Source: Cyclobacterium qasimii M12-11B
GTDB taxonomy: Bacteria > Bacteroidota > Bacteroidia > Cytophagales > Cyclobacteriaceae
Direction of reading: 5' to 3'
Length of the DNA: 64,000 nucleotides
Assembly: GCF_000427295.1 (NCBI RefSeq)
Contig: NZ_ATNM01000134.1
Location: forward strand, 1 to 64,000
A program made the translations under genes and the position numbers. This document shows positions 19,037-31,100 of the stretch, piece after piece (position 1 is the first letter of the stretch; every line of letters begins with the position of its first letter). The notes beneath the pieces were generated by a model. The model ran no database searches. It was not told the DNA's origin and saw only the letters and a list, made by a program, of their open reading frames with translations.

Positions 19037-20176
19037 ATGGATTTTGAACTGAACGAAGAGCAACTGGCCATAAAAGAAGCGGCTTCAGACTTTGCCAAAA
19101 CAGAACTTTTACCAGGAGTAATCGATAGGGACATCAAAGGAGCGTTCCCAAAAGAATTGATTGCAAAAATGGCTGAAATGGGCTTTATGGGAATGATGGT
19201 CCCCCCTGAATTTGGCGGAGGAGGAATGGACACCCTTTCCTACGTCATTGCGATGGAGGAGATATCTAAGGTGGATGCCTCAGCTGGTGTCATCATGTCC
19301 GTTAACAATTCTCTTGTTTGTTGGGGTTTGGAAAAATATGGAACAAAAGCCCAAAAAGAAAAATACCTTACACTCCTTGCCTCTGGCAAACGCCTTGGTG
19401 CATTTGCTTTATCAGAACCTGAAGCAGGATCTGATGCCACCTCTCAAAAAACTACAGCCATCGACAAAGGCGATCACTACCTCATAAACGGCACAAAAAA
19501 TTGGATAACCAATGGCTTTTCTGCTGACTTCTACCTGGTAGTAGCCCAAACCAACAAGGAGAAAGAACATCATGGAATATCAGTATTCATAGTTGAAAGA
19601 GGATGGGAAGGTTTTGATGTTGGTAAAAAAGAGGACAAAATGGGCATTCGGGCTTCTGACACATGTTCCTTGATGTTTACTGACATGAAGGTTCCTAAAG
19701 AGAACAGAATTGGTGAGGAAGGTTTTGGGTTCAAATTCGCCATGGAGACATTGAACGGTGGGCGCATTGGTATTGCGGCTCAGGCACTTGGTATTGCAGC
19801 TGGAGCATTGGACCTGTCCGTAAAATATGCCAAAGAAAGAAAAACTTTCGGCAAGCCTATCAGTGAACATCAAGCCATACAATTTAAGCTGGCAGACATG
19901 GATACGGAAATAGAAGCCGCCCGCTTGTTATGTTATAAAGCTGCCTTAAAAAAAGACAAAAATGAGTCCTATGTAAAATCGAGTGCAATCGCCAAATTGT
20001 ACTCTTCAAAGGTAGCAATGGAAACCACGATTGAGGCGGTCCAAATTCATGGAGGTTACGGTTACGTGCGAGAATACCACGTTGAGCGAATGATGAGGGA
20101 TGCGAAAATCACACAAATCTATGAAGGTACCTCAGAAATTCAAAAAATAATTATATCCAGAAAGCTTTTAAGCTAA
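19037..20176 (+). CDS. Acyl-CoA dehydrogenase
   Basis: A 379-residue FAD enzyme that introduces the alpha-beta double bond in acyl-CoA beta-oxidation or branched-chain amino acid breakdown. The order is the usual one: an alpha-helical N-domain (FELNEEQLAIKEAASDFAKTE), a beta-domain with ALSEPEAGSDATSQ and GTKNWITNG, and a C-terminal helical domain with RKTFGKPISEHQAIQFKLADM and HGGYGYVREY. The catalytic Glu is in QIYEGTSEIQ near residue 363. Short-chain or butyryl-type specificity is likely from the sequence pattern. Monocistronic by context, with 257 bases of quiet DNA upstream. Confidence 0.95.
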   Translation: MDFELNEEQLAIKEAASDFAKTELLPGVIDRDIKGAFPKELIAKMAEMGFMGMMVPPEFGGGGMDTLSYVIAMEEISKVDASAGVIMSVNNSLVCWGLEKYGTKAQKEKYLTLLASGKRLGAFALSEPEAGSDATSQKTTAIDKGDHYLINGTKNWITNGFSADFYLVVAQTNKEKEHHGISVFIVERGWEGFDVGKKEDKMGIRASDTCSLMFTDMKVPKENRIGEEGFGFKFAMETLNGGRIGIAAQALGIAAGALDLSVKYAKERKTFGKPISEHQAIQFKLADMDTEIEAARLLCYKAALKKDKNESYVKSSAIAKLYSSKVAMETTIEAVQIHGGYGYVREYHVERMMRDAKITQIYEGTSEIQKIIISRKLLS

Positions 20177-20317
20177 TTGTATAAGTAGTAGAAAATTAAA
20201 AATATATAGTAATTTTCAAATCGGAATTTAGTTTATTCTAATTTTTTATCTCAAAATGTCATAACAAATCAGAAAAAAAATATACTTTTACAAAAAATAA
20301 CTCTAAATGCACTAATC

Positions 20318-21247
20318 ATGGAATATTACAATAAGGTGATAGAGTCGGTTGGCGTAAGGTACGTTAAAGGAAACAACTTCAAAATTGAGCGACCTGTAAC
20401 CATCACCGATTATACAGATTCTGAAAATACAGCCATCCTGCTTCACCGAGGATCGTTGAATTATGGCGAAGACCAGGAATCTGTTAACGAGGGGGAAATT
20501 CTATTTATTCCAGCAGCTCGACCTACCAGGGTATCTTTCGGTACAGTTACCAAAAGAAACGAGACTAACAATGATAATTTTTTAGAAAATAAAAAGAAAT
20601 ATCTTCAGACTATCAGCTTCAAAAACATAAAAAATTTAGAAGATGACTGCATCACCTCAGTCACTTTTGAAGCAAAGGTATTCGATGTTGTCAATTTCTT
20701 TAACTCATTAGGCATACCTGCCTTTGTAATCAGGTTTAACGACCGGATCGCTTCAATAATTGAAGATGTAGTGAAGGAATCAGAACAAAATACACCTGGC
20801 AAAGAAAGAGTCATAAAGCTCTATACCGAGTTACTTGTGGTCGAATTGGTTCGTCACATCCTTAAAAACAGACTATTTGTAGAAGAATTATCTACCAACA
20901 GTACCTATTTCAAGGATCCCCGTTTGATAGACATGTTCAATTATATCAAAAAGAATATTGGTGGAGACTTGTCTAACAAAGTATTGGCTAAGGTTGCCAA
21001 TGTTTCTGAAGATTATGTCGGCCAATACTTTAAAATGCTTACAGGTATTAATCCTCAGGATTATATTGAATACCAAAGAATGGAAGCAGCTGTGGAACTG
21101 TTAAGAACCACGAAAAAGAGTATACGCGACATCGGTAAAGAGGTCGGATACAAAGACACTGCCTATTTCTGTAGAAGGTTTAAAATGATGTACGGACTGC
21201 CTGCGGGAAAAATGAGACGTAGAGAATCGTTAATTAACGTTCAATGA
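20318..21247 (+). CDS. AraC/XylS-family transcriptional regulator
   Basis: A 309-residue regulator. The N-terminal half (about 1-195) looks like a cupin-type sensor (LLHRGSLNYGE ... GEILFIPAARPTRVSFG) with an insert. The C-terminal ~100 residues are the two helix-turn-helix units: LSNKVLAKVANVSEDYVGQYFKMLTGINPQDYI and SIRDIGKEVGYKDTAYFCRRFKMMYGLPAGKMR. The upstream region carries TATACTTTTAC around 20280-20290, a weak match to the -7 box. Its target is unknown; the neighbouring acyl-CoA dehydrogenase is a candidate only by position. Confidence 0.9.
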   Translation: MEYYNKVIESVGVRYVKGNNFKIERPVTITDYTDSENTAILLHRGSLNYGEDQESVNEGEILFIPAARPTRVSFGTVTKRNETNNDNFLENKKKYLQTISFKNIKNLEDDCITSVTFEAKVFDVVNFFNSLGIPAFVIRFNDRIASIIEDVVKESEQNTPGKERVIKLYTELLVVELVRHILKNRLFVEELSTNSTYFKDPRLIDMFNYIKKNIGGDLSNKVLAKVANVSEDYVGQYFKMLTGINPQDYIEYQRMEAAVELLRTTKKSIRDIGKEVGYKDTAYFCRRFKMMYGLPAGKMRRRESLINVQ

Positions 21248-22008
21248 TGAATTATAAAATTTAGCATATTGTAAAACCTCAGTGATCAAGCTGGGGTTTT
21301 TTCTGCCCCATTACCAATAACGAGTACATCCGCACCCGCCTTCCATGCATCCTTTGCTTGTTCCAGAGATTGTATACCTCCCCCTACTAATAGTGGGCAT
21401 TTCACTTCTTTACTTACCGCTTTTATCATTTTCTTAGAGACGGGCAGACTTGCGCCTGAACCAGCATCAAGATAAAATAAAGGCAATCCCAGGAAGTTGC
21501 CAGCCAAAGCCGTGGCCACTGCAATATCTGGCTTATTGTGAGGGATTGGAATCGTTTGACTCATGTATTCTACACTAGTACTTGCCCCTCCATTGATCAG
21601 CATGTACCCTACAGGCAATACTTCAAGTTTACTTTTAGACAAAGTTGGTGCAGCCAATACGTGTTGGCCAATCAATAAATCAGGGTTCCTACCAGATATA
21701 AGGGATAGAAACAAAATAGCATCGGCTTCTTCTGAAAGCTGCATTACACTTCCAGGGAACAAAACAATTGGAACATTGCCCTTGGTGACTTCTTTAAGTC
21801 TCCGCAAACATTGATCAAGGCGCTTGGTATTTACCAGGCTGCCCCCTACAAAAAAGAAGTCTATCAAAAAACCGTGAGAAAGTTTGTTAAGTAAATCCAG
21901 CGATGGCTGCTTGTCAATCTTCTCTGGATCAATCAGTAAGGCAAGGCTCTTTATTCCCTTCTTGTTCCTTTCATAAAGTAATTCGCGAAGCTCGTTATTC
22001 CGCTTCAT
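21230..22008 (-). CDS. Geranylgeranylglyceryl phosphate synthase-like TIM-barrel protein (3' end frame-broken)
   Basis: A PcrB/GGGPS family prenyltransferase that joins a polyprenyl diphosphate to glycerol 1-phosphate; Bacteroidetes members are usually annotated as GGGP synthase. The barrel is complete in the main frame: SLALLIDPEKID, FVGGSLVNTK, LFPGSVMQLS, GYMLINGGASTSVEYMSQT, PLFYLDAGSGA and LLVGGGIQSLEQA. That frame ends GNGAEKTPA at 21286. In the adjacent frame the expected family tail continues as KNPSLITEVLQYAKFYNSSLNVN and stops at 21230. One extra T in the T6 run at 21297-21302 (plus strand), that is one more A in the coding strand, restores it. The repaired end overlaps the araC end by 18 bases. 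Confidence 0.85.
21273..21302 (+). terminator. Terminator after the AraC regulator gene
   Basis: The ten-pair stem AAAACCTCAG / CTGGGGTTTT (one G-T pair) has an 8-base loop and ends in a T6 run, 25 bases past the AraC stop. If the GGGP synthase tail is real, this hairpin lies within its last codons on the other strand. Confidence 0.7.
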
Positions 22009-22323
22009 CTTCCGTGACCACTCTAGCCATTAAGGTTTCCATAAGTTTCGCTTTTCCAACGGTTACTAACATCCAAAAAAGCCTACTCCGTAGGTTTCCA
22101 AAAAAGCTATAGCCTTTCTTCTTAACCCCTTTTTCTTTTTAGAGACCTTCTTTTTATTCTTTCCTCTTAAATGGTTGACTGAATAAACGGCAAGAATGCC
22201 TCCAAGTATGGCCAAGCCACCAACCTTAAGGTATACTTGAGAATCCTGTTTCAAAAACTGGAGCTGTTTCTCCAACGTTTGTTCTAATTCCTTTGACTGC
22301 TTTAACAAATCTTCTTTCATCAT
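21995..22323 (-). CDS. Small membrane protein (about 109 aa), frame-broken near its 3' end
   Basis: The first frame gives MMKEDLLKQSKELEQ..., a coiled-coil-like start, one membrane segment (about residues 31-49), a very basic tract (KKKVSKKKKGLRRK) and stops at GVGFFGC. The next frame continues naturally as FFWMLVTVGKAKLMETLMARVVTEDEAE and stops at 21995, overlapping the GGGP synthase start by 14 bases. One missing T in the run complementary to the A6 at 22075-22080 restores it. I do not recognise a family. Its start overlaps the phage-holin-like gene stop by 4 bases, so it is translationally coupled. Confidence 0.6.
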
Positions 22324-22664
22324 CCGTCTTTTCTGTCTTTAAATAAGAAAACAAACTTGTAAAGGGAGTTTTTGAGCACCCTTTGAAACGACATCGCATT
22401 CCTCAATAAGACCAATAATAAAAATATTATTAAATAAATGCCTGTTAACAACAGAAAGCCAATTGAGCTGCTTCCATATAATTCGCTAAAATAAAAAGCC
22501 AGCGCTATACTTCCAAAAAGCAAAATAAACGAAGCAGATAAAACGATCAAAACAATGACTGCAACCCTTGCTACGACTGAACTTATTTGGTCGACGATTT
22601 CGGCTTTTATGATATTAACCCTTACTTCTATCAATTTTTTAATTGTAGTAATAATCTCATTCAT
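22320..22664 (-). CDS. Phage-holin-like (DUF1469/Phage_holin_3_6) membrane protein
   Basis: A 114-residue protein with a charged N-terminal helix (MNEIITTIKKLIEVRVNIIKAEIVDQISS) followed by two membrane segments (about residues 31-57 and 66-88) and a basic tail. This is the layout of the Phage_holin_3_6 family, which despite the name is common in bacterial chromosomes and has no known lytic role. It begins a leftward set that continues into the small basic membrane protein and the GGGP synthase, which suggests envelope or lipid work. No other phage gene is nearby. Confidence 0.7.
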   Translation of the reverse strand: MNEIITTIKKLIEVRVNIIKAEIVDQISSVVARVAVIVLIVLSASFILLFGSIALAFYFSELYGSSSIGFLLLTGIYLIIFLLLVLLRNAMSFQRVLKNSLYKFVFLFKDRKDG

Positions 22665-22858
22665 ATTAACATAGGGGTTTTATTAACAATTTTTAAAATG
22701 TGTAAGTCAAGTTACTATAAATTACATCAAAAACCTTGCAAGAAAAGTTGGCTTACTGTAAAATCAATTTCACTATTCCATTTCTCCATAAATTTACAAA
22801 GAAAATTAACTTCTGGTAAATTTTAAATTTCAACCATTAGAACCGAAGTACCTGATGA

Positions 22859-22892
22859 ATTGTTATCAGGAAAGTTTGCAGCCCTAATTTTG
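22859..22892 (+). promoter_or_regulatory. Bacteroidetes-type promoter of the FrnE-like gene
   Basis: TAATTTTG at 22885-22892 matches TAnnTTTG and a TTG at 22860-22862 precedes it with a 22-base spacer, slightly long. The start codon at 22929 is 37 bases downstream. Confidence 0.5.
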
Positions 22893-22928
22893 GGGGAAAT
22901 CAAAAAGAAATTTTAAGCAATTTAAGTA

Positions 22929-23585
22929 ATGAAAATAGAAATCTGGAGTGATGTTGTTTGCCCATTTTGCTACATAGGCAAACGACGTTTTGAAAAGGCA
23001 TTGGCTAATTTCGATCAAAAAGACCAAATCGAGGTCATTTATCGGAGTTTCCAATTAAACCCTGAAATTAAAACTGACACGGACAAAACGGTAGTTCAGT
23101 ACCTTTCCGAAAGCAAGGGAGTTCCTTTAGAACAAGCTGCAGAGATGACAGCATATGTCACCCAACAAGCCGCCATTGAAGGACTTGAGTACCAAATGGA
23201 TCATGCTGTAGTAGCCAACACTTTTAGAAGCCATAGGCTCTTACAGCTTGCTTTGGATCAGGGGTTACAATTGGAAACGAAAGAGCGCTTGCTTAAAGCC
23301 TACTTCATCGAAGGAAAAAACATCGATGATATTCCCACATTAATTGAGTTATCCAACGAAATCGGACTTACCGATGTAGCAGAAACCTTACAAGGTGACA
23401 ATTATGCTGACGAGGTCGAAAGAGACATCTTGGAATCCAAACAGTTCGGAATTCAAGGCGTTCCCTTCTTTGTCTTCAACCGGAAATATGGAATAAGCGG
23501 TGCTCAGGAAGTTAAAGTTTTTGCTGAGGCAATTGAACAATCTTTTAAAGAATGGGTAGAATCACCACAACCAACTGATTTTTAG
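22929..23585 (+). CDS. DsbA-family (FrnE-type) oxidoreductase
   Basis: A 218-residue thioredoxin-fold protein with the active-site motif CPFC at Cys11-Pro-Phe-Cys14 right after the first strand (KIEIWSDVVCPFCYIGK). The helical insert typical of DsbA/FrnE proteins follows (about residues 60-150). The cis-Pro region is FGIQGVPFFVFN. There is no signal peptide, so it acts in the cytoplasm, unlike periplasmic DsbA. Cytoplasmic FrnE proteins reduce or isomerise disulfides, often under oxidative stress; the BshC gene elsewhere in this window indicates a bacillithiol-based thiol pool, but no direct link is shown. Confidence 0.88.
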   Translation: MKIEIWSDVVCPFCYIGKRRFEKALANFDQKDQIEVIYRSFQLNPEIKTDTDKTVVQYLSESKGVPLEQAAEMTAYVTQQAAIEGLEYQMDHAVVANTFRSHRLLQLALDQGLQLETKERLLKAYFIEGKNIDDIPTLIELSNEIGLTDVAETLQGDNYADEVERDILESKQFGIQGVPFFVFNRKYGISGAQEVKVFAEAIEQSFKEWVESPQPTDF

Positions 23586-23606
23586 ATCACGTAAACAGCC
23601 CTAAAT

Positions 23607-23638
23607 CGCTATATTTTAATTGCAATAAAAATATAGCG
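23607..23638. repeat. Perfect 11-bp inverted repeat downstream of the FrnE-like gene
   Basis: CGCTATATTTT (23607-23617) pairs with AAAATATAGCG (23628-23638) around a 10-base loop. It lies 21 bases past the stop codon. The stem is AT-rich and there is no clear T run, so it may be a weak terminator, an mRNA-stability hairpin or a protein-binding site. Confidence 0.55.
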
Positions 23639-23814
23639 GAATGGCCAAATTGGATAAGAGGACGAAAAGTGTGCTTTTTTTGTCAAAAAATGTGAAATGA
23701 GTTAACAAAAACCACCTGTATCAGGTTATTCTAAATCATTTGTTAAGGAAAAGTATTTCTTATAAATTGAATTTCTTCCTATCACCTAAGTGTTTGATGG
23801 AGGATTCAATTTGA

Positions 23815-25287
<1,473 letters not shown>

Positions 25288-25291
<4 letters not shown>

Positions 25292-26688
25292 GAATCTACC
25301 AATACCTTATACGATTCATACAAGCCGTACACTTCGCGTACATACCTCACCGTGACATGGCCTTTGGCATAGCCACTTTTCACCCAAGGGTCCCGATAAA
25401 CTTCAGGTTTTGATTTTCTTTCCAGGTAATAGGCTACATTGTCCCATCTTTTATTGTCTTTCCCATATTTATAGGCCAATCGCCAGGCATCCTGTACGTG
25501 CCCATGTCCTACATTGTAAGAAGCCAAAATAAACTTTATCCGCTCATTGTTATCAGGTACCCGATCAAGCCAAAACCCATCCAGGTATTTCAAATAATTC
25601 ACCCCACCTTTTAGACTTTCATTGGGGTTATTTGGGTCATTGACGCCAAATCTTTGTAAAGTTACTGGCATGAGCTGAAGTAATCCAACAGCACCCGCAT
25701 ATGACACTGCAGAGTGATTAAAGCGACTTTCTTTATAAACCAGTGCTGCTAACAACCTCCAATCCCAACCCAGATCATCTGCTCCTTCTTTGATGATATC
25801 ATCGTAGGCAGATATTCTATCTCCCGAGACGGAAGAAAAAGCGGAAGATGACCTGTGATAACTGTTTTTCTTATTTAAAAAATATTTATGGTACAATATG
25901 GCTTTATAACCAGTCCTATCAATTCTTTCTATCCATTCATTAATTTTGGCCCCCAACTGAGGTGCATTCTTACGGATAGCCCAGGAGACAGGGTTTGGCT
26001 GACTGACCATAAGGCCAACATCCAAAACATCATTGTAGGTGGCATTCACCAATGCAATGTCATTGTCTACTACAGTATAGTCGATTTCTTCCTGAATCAC
26101 CTGATTGATAAGGTCTTCAAGGCTGGTATTTATTTCTTCTATCGTGAGGGACAGTGCGAGCGAGTCACTGAGTGACATAAGACGCTCTTTGTAAATCGTG
26201 CCTTTTTTAATAAATACTTTCTTGTTTGAAAGCTGAGACAAACTATCTATATGAGAATTATCTTTCCGCTGGACCACTACTGTTTTCATGGTATTCACGG
26301 GGTCGGTAAAAGCGGCAAATTTCTTTCGCTCCTCATTTACCTCAAAGTTGATCGCTACAATATCAGCCTTTCCTTTGTTCAATAAGCGGAAAGCATCTTC
26401 CAGGTCGTGCCTTACGATTAATCTTAAGTTAACCCCTAACTGGTTGGCTAGATTTCTGAGCAATTCAAACTCATAGCCCATTGTTCTTCCTCTGTAGATA
26501 TAATAGCTAGTAGAAGAATTGTCTACTACGGCCCTGATGAAGCCTCTTTTTTTTATGGCATCAAAGTCCAATTCTGCGGGAAATTCCCAATATTTTGGTG
26601 CTTTCTTTTCATCTTCTTTTGGCTTGCAGGAAGTCAATGCAAAGGCAAAAATGATCAAGAAACAGTAATAAATATTGGTTTTTGACAT
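25288..26688 (-). CDS. MltF-like lipoprotein: substrate-binding domain plus lytic transglycosylase
   Basis: A 466-residue outer-membrane-associated murein hydrolase. It has a lipoprotein signal with lipidated Cys21 (LTSC), a solute-binding (SBP_bac_3) domain at about residues 38-272, and a soluble-lytic-transglycosylase domain from about 295. The catalytic Glu is Glu320 in ALVYKESRFNHSA, followed by GAVGLLQLMP and ASYNVGHGHV. Same domain order as MltF, which cleaves peptidoglycan to 1,6-anhydromuropeptides. The gene converges on the CrtD gene with a 4-base overlap of the stops. A -7-like box CAAAATTA/TAATTTTG on the minus strand lies at 26750-26757. Confidence 0.9.
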
Positions 26689-26749
26689 AGAGTGGGCGCC
26701 CTAATCCTGCTTTGGTGACCTCAATTATAGGTTATTATCCTTAATATAC

Positions 26750-26757
26750 CAAAATTA
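26750..26757 (-). promoter_or_regulatory. Bacteroidetes -7 element upstream of the MltF-like gene
   Basis: TAATTTTG on the minus strand fits TAnnTTTG, 61 bases before the start at 26688. No clear -33 box at the normal spacing was seen. Confidence 0.4.
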
Positions 26758-26808
26758 GCCCCTCAAAATGTTAATGATAAATAACGCAATTAACAATTGA
26801 TATTATCA

Positions 26809-28131
26809 TTACATACTCATATTTGCAAAATAAATCTTTCCAGAAAGCCGCATGAGCTCTATTTCATTTTCCTTAATCGTATAAAGAGACTCTATCAATC
26901 TACTCTCCGCTTGGAGCCTGCTGACCTGTGCATCTCTAAATTCAAGGTAATTGGTGATACCCAAACGGAACCTATCCAAAGTAATATCTGAACTCTCCAC
27001 AGCTACTTCATAGTTCTTCCTTTCGATTTCCAAAAGTCTCTTACTATTTTCATAGGTATTGTAGGTTCGCTGCAAATCTGACACCATTTGATTCTGATAT
27101 TGTTCCATCAAGTGCTTTTGATTATTGATCTGTATTTTCGCTGCCTGAATTCGTCGGTTAAGCGACAAACCGCTGAATAGGTTTAAACTGATGGTAGCTC
27201 CCAGGTTTATGCCTTGCTGCTGGTTGCTCAATAAAAAGCCTGCATCAGAATTCAAGGTGTTGTCAATATAGGAACCATTCAGTGTAATCGTAGGTAAACG
27301 TTGCGCCCTTAATTCCTTTAATTGCAGGTAGGCAACATTTTCCATTCTTTGCGTAGCCAAAAAGGTTTTGTTTTGATCGAATGCACTCTCTCTTAATTCT
27401 TCTATCGAAAGGGATTCCTTAATAATGATGGTATCCTTCACTACAAAATCCTTTTCAGGCCCAACAGCCAATAATTCGTTTAGGTTTATCCTTGAATTTT
27501 GTATGACCTGTTCTTGAGAAACCAGTGCAGTAAGATCTGCATTATAATCCACCTGGGCAGCCAAGAAATCTCTTTTGGATGCTCTTCCAAATTCGTACTG
27601 TGCTTTGGCTATTTCTAGTCTTTCGTCTGACAGTTTTAAGGTGTGCTCAAGTACTTCATAGCGCTGCTGCTCCAATACCAGCCTGTAATAGGTCGTAGCT
27701 ATAGATGCTACTGTATTTTCTATCACCACTTTTGCTTCCAGCTCGGTCACCTCCGTTAGCTTCCCCAATCGCTGCATGGCAACAACTGCATCCGCCCTAA
27801 AGCCATAAATGGCAACCAGACTATAATTATTGTTTCTGGTTTGGGCATTGGGAATGATCCTGGGATTTTCAGGATCACTTACAAAAGCCTGCTCTGTATC
27901 TTCTTTTCTATAAATTCTGGTATTGTTTAGATCAAGCACCGGCATTAGAAGACTTCCAGCCTGCTTTTTCTCATTTTCAGCCAATAAGACCTGGTTGGTA
28001 GCTATTTTAACATCAAAATTGTTCTCTAAACCAATTTCAACGGCCTTTTCAAAAGTTAAAGACTCTTCCTGCTGTGCATACATGCTGCAGGAAATTACCA
28101 TCACCAAACCTAGCAATAAAAATTTTCTCAT
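26809..28131 (-). CDS. TolC-family outer membrane efflux protein
   Basis: A 440-residue TolC protein that forms the outer membrane channel of a tripartite pump. The signal peptide is MRKFLLLGLVMVISCSMYAQ. Two repeated coiled-coil/strand halves follow, with the usual LxxA-type heptads (VEIGLENNFDVKIATNQVLLAE and later ANQKHLMEQYQNQMVSDLQRTYNTYENSKR). It starts 1 base after the RND permease stop and is the last gene of the leftward MFP-RND-TolC operon. Confidence 0.93.
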   Translation of the reverse strand: MRKFLLLGLVMVISCSMYAQQEESLTFEKAVEIGLENNFDVKIATNQVLLAENEKKQAGSLLMPVLDLNNTRIYRKEDTEQAFVSDPENPRIIPNAQTRNNNYSLVAIYGFRADAVVAMQRLGKLTEVTELEAKVVIENTVASIATTYYRLVLEQQRYEVLEHTLKLSDERLEIAKAQYEFGRASKRDFLAAQVDYNADLTALVSQEQVIQNSRINLNELLAVGPEKDFVVKDTIIIKESLSIEELRESAFDQNKTFLATQRMENVAYLQLKELRAQRLPTITLNGSYIDNTLNSDAGFLLSNQQQGINLGATISLNLFSGLSLNRRIQAAKIQINNQKHLMEQYQNQMVSDLQRTYNTYENSKRLLEIERKNYEVAVESSDITLDRFRLGITNYLEFRDAQVSRLQAESRLIESLYTIKENEIELMRLSGKIYFANMSM

Positions 28132-28132
28132 A

Positions 28133-31100
28133 TTAAACTCTTGCTAATCTTCCTTGTTTTGATGTCAAATAAGTATAAATCCCTGGAATAATAAATAAGG
28201 TAAGGGCAGTGGCCAGTAACATACCTCCCACTACAGCCACACCCATAGGCACTCTTCCTTCTGAGCCTGCTCCCAGGGCAAGTGCAATCGGTAGAATTCC
28301 CAAAATTGTAGACAAACTCGTCATTAATATCGGTCTAAATCTAGCAGCTGCTGCTCCTTCAATGGCCTCTTCTATAGAAAATCCTTGTGCCTTGCGTTGG
28401 TTGGCAAATTCTACGATCAGAATTCCATTTTTAGTAACCAGACCAATAAGCATAATGATACCAATTTGGCTAAAGACGTTAAGGGTGAAATCAAACAACC
28501 ACAAGGACAATAAGGCCCCGAAAATAGCCAATGGAACGGTAAACATGATTGTTAATGGGTCCATGAAACTTTCAAACTGGGCAGATAAAACCAGGTATAT
28601 CAAAATCAGTGCAAACACAAAGGCAAAGACCAAACTACTAGAGCTGTCTCTGTATTCTTTTGAAAGCCCTGCTACATCTGTTGTATACGTTTCATCAAGT
28701 ACCTCTGCGGCAATTCGATCCATTTCTGCCAGTCCTGTCCCTACTGTTTCACCAGGCGCCAGTCCTGCCTGAACCGTAGCACTCACAAATCTATTGTAAC
28801 GATAGAGCTGTGGTGGCGTACTTCTTTCGGAAATCTTGACCACATTATCCATTTGGATCAATTGCCCATTTTCACCTTTCACATAAAGCATCCTCAGGTT
28901 AACCGGTTCGTTTCTATCTTCCAGTTGCATTTCTCCCACCACCTGGTACTGCTTGCCGTTCATGATGAAATAATCAAACCGCTGACCAGAATAACTTAGT
29001 TGAAGGGTCCTTGCGATCTCTTGAACAGATACGCCGATGTTTCTCGCCTTTTCCCTGTCAATCTCGATTTCTAATTCAGGTTTGGTAAATTTTAGGTTGA
29101 CATCAGGAAAAGTAAACACCGGACTTTCTCCCATTCTCTCCATGAATACAGGTATGATGTCCTTCAATTTCTCCAATGTTTGAGATTGAATGACATACTG
29201 GATCGGCAGACCTGCCCTTCTATCACCTATAGAAGGCTCCTGAGCACCAAAGGCCCTCACAGATGTTTCATTCTTTAAGTAGACCGCTATATCATCAAAA
29301 ATCTCTTGCTGACTTCTATTTCTTTCAGCCGCATCATTTAAAATCACTCTTATAAACCCTGAATTAGTACTTGAAGTACCAAATCCTGGTGAAGTAACCG
29401 AGATCAGACCTGCTCTTTCCTCCTCTGGGATGATGGCTGACAATTCTTCTGTCATTTTATCAATGACCCTGTCCATGTAGCCAAAGGTTGCTCCTTCAGG
29501 CCCTGCCATATTGATCCTTATCTGCCCTCTATCTTCTAAAGGTGCCAATTCTGAAGGAATCTCACTAAAAAGGAAATAAGTACCAATTCCCATCGCCCCT
29601 ATAAGGACAAAAGACATCCACCTTATTTTCATAAAAGATTGAAGCGTTTCAACATAAACCCGGTTTAACCACAGAAAGAAGGGCTCTGTCTTGGTGTAAA
29701 GCCAATTGTGTCGCTCTCTTCTTTTTAATAGTTTGGAACTAAGCATTGGCGTCATGGTAAGGGCCACAAAGGAGGATATAATAACTGCTCCTGCCACCAC
29801 TACACCAAACTCTCGGAAAAGCCTACCAGTAGTTCCCGTAAGGAAAATTACAGGTAAAAACACTGCTGCCAAAGCTACGGTAGTAGCGATAACTGCAAAG
29901 AAGATTTCCTCAGAACCCTTTTCGGCTGCTGTTTCCGGATCTTCTCCATTCTCAATTTTTGTATAAATATTTTCTAAAACTACAATGGCATCATCTACCA
30001 CCAGTCCTATTGACAATACGATACCCAATAAGGTAAGGACATTGATAGAAAACCCTGCCACGTACATGATGAAAAAGACACCAATCAAACTAATGGGAAT
30101 AGTAAGAACAGGAATGAAAGTAGTCCGCCAATCTCTTAGGAAGAGAAAAATGATAAGCACTACGAGTAGGAAGGCTACAAAAATGGTCTGCTGCACTTCA
30201 CTTATAGAATTTCTAATGTATTTAGTGGTATCAAAACCAATACCTAGTTCGATGTCTTCTGGAAGGTCTTTTTTAATAAATTCCAGGCGGCGGTAAAATT
30301 CATCTATGATCTCAATGCTATTGGATCCTGGCAAAGGCACCAAAGCCACCCCCACCATGGGCACACCGTCTCTTTTAAGTACTGTCCTTTCATTTAATGG
30401 CGCCAATTCAGCCCTTCCCACGTCCTGAAAGCGAACCACATTGTTTGATTCTTCCTTTATGATCAACCGATTGAACTCCTCAGGAGTACTCATTCGACTT
30501 CTGGTCCTTACTGATAATTCAATGGATTCACCTTCAATCCTACCTGTGGGAAGCTCAACATTCTCACTTTGCACCTTAGTAAGAATATCCAGAGGCGTTA
30601 TCCCATAGGAAGCCATCCTTAATGGATCCATCCTCAGGCGCATAGCATATTCTTTCTCTCCCCAGATTCGAATCTCACTTACCCCACTAATCGTCTGAAG
30701 CCGTTCCTTAAAAATATTAGTAGCAATATCAGAAATCTCCAATAGGCTTCTTTCATTGCTTTGAACGTTCAGAAAGACAATCGGCTGAGTATCCGCATCT
30801 TGTTTAGAAACAATCGGAGGTTCGGTATCTGGCGGAAGATTTCTTTGTGCTCTGGAAACCTTGTCACGAACATCGTTCGCTGCAGCTTCCATGTCAGCAC
30901 CGATTTCAAATTCTACCGTTATACTACTATTTCCATCATTACTTATAGACGACAAAGACTTTATACCAGAGATACCATTAATGGCTTCTTCTAGTGGTTC
31001 TGTGATTTGCGCTTCAATAACATCCGCATTGGCACCCACATAAGTCGTTCTCACATTGACTACGGGAGGATCAACACTAGGAAATTCACGAATACCTAAA

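Noticed and set aside
22320-22664. Holin-like gene as a sign of prophage
   Set aside because: This family is widespread in bacterial chromosomes, and no endolysin, capsid, integrase or att site accompanies it.
23641-23700. A 19-codon ATG frame after the FrnE-like gene
   Set aside because: Too short, no support beyond an ATG, and its composition is unremarkable.
28209-28772. A 187-codon frame on the plus strand
   Set aside because: It lies wholly antisense to the RND permease, whose protein is clearly real, and its sequence is low-complexity with no family look.
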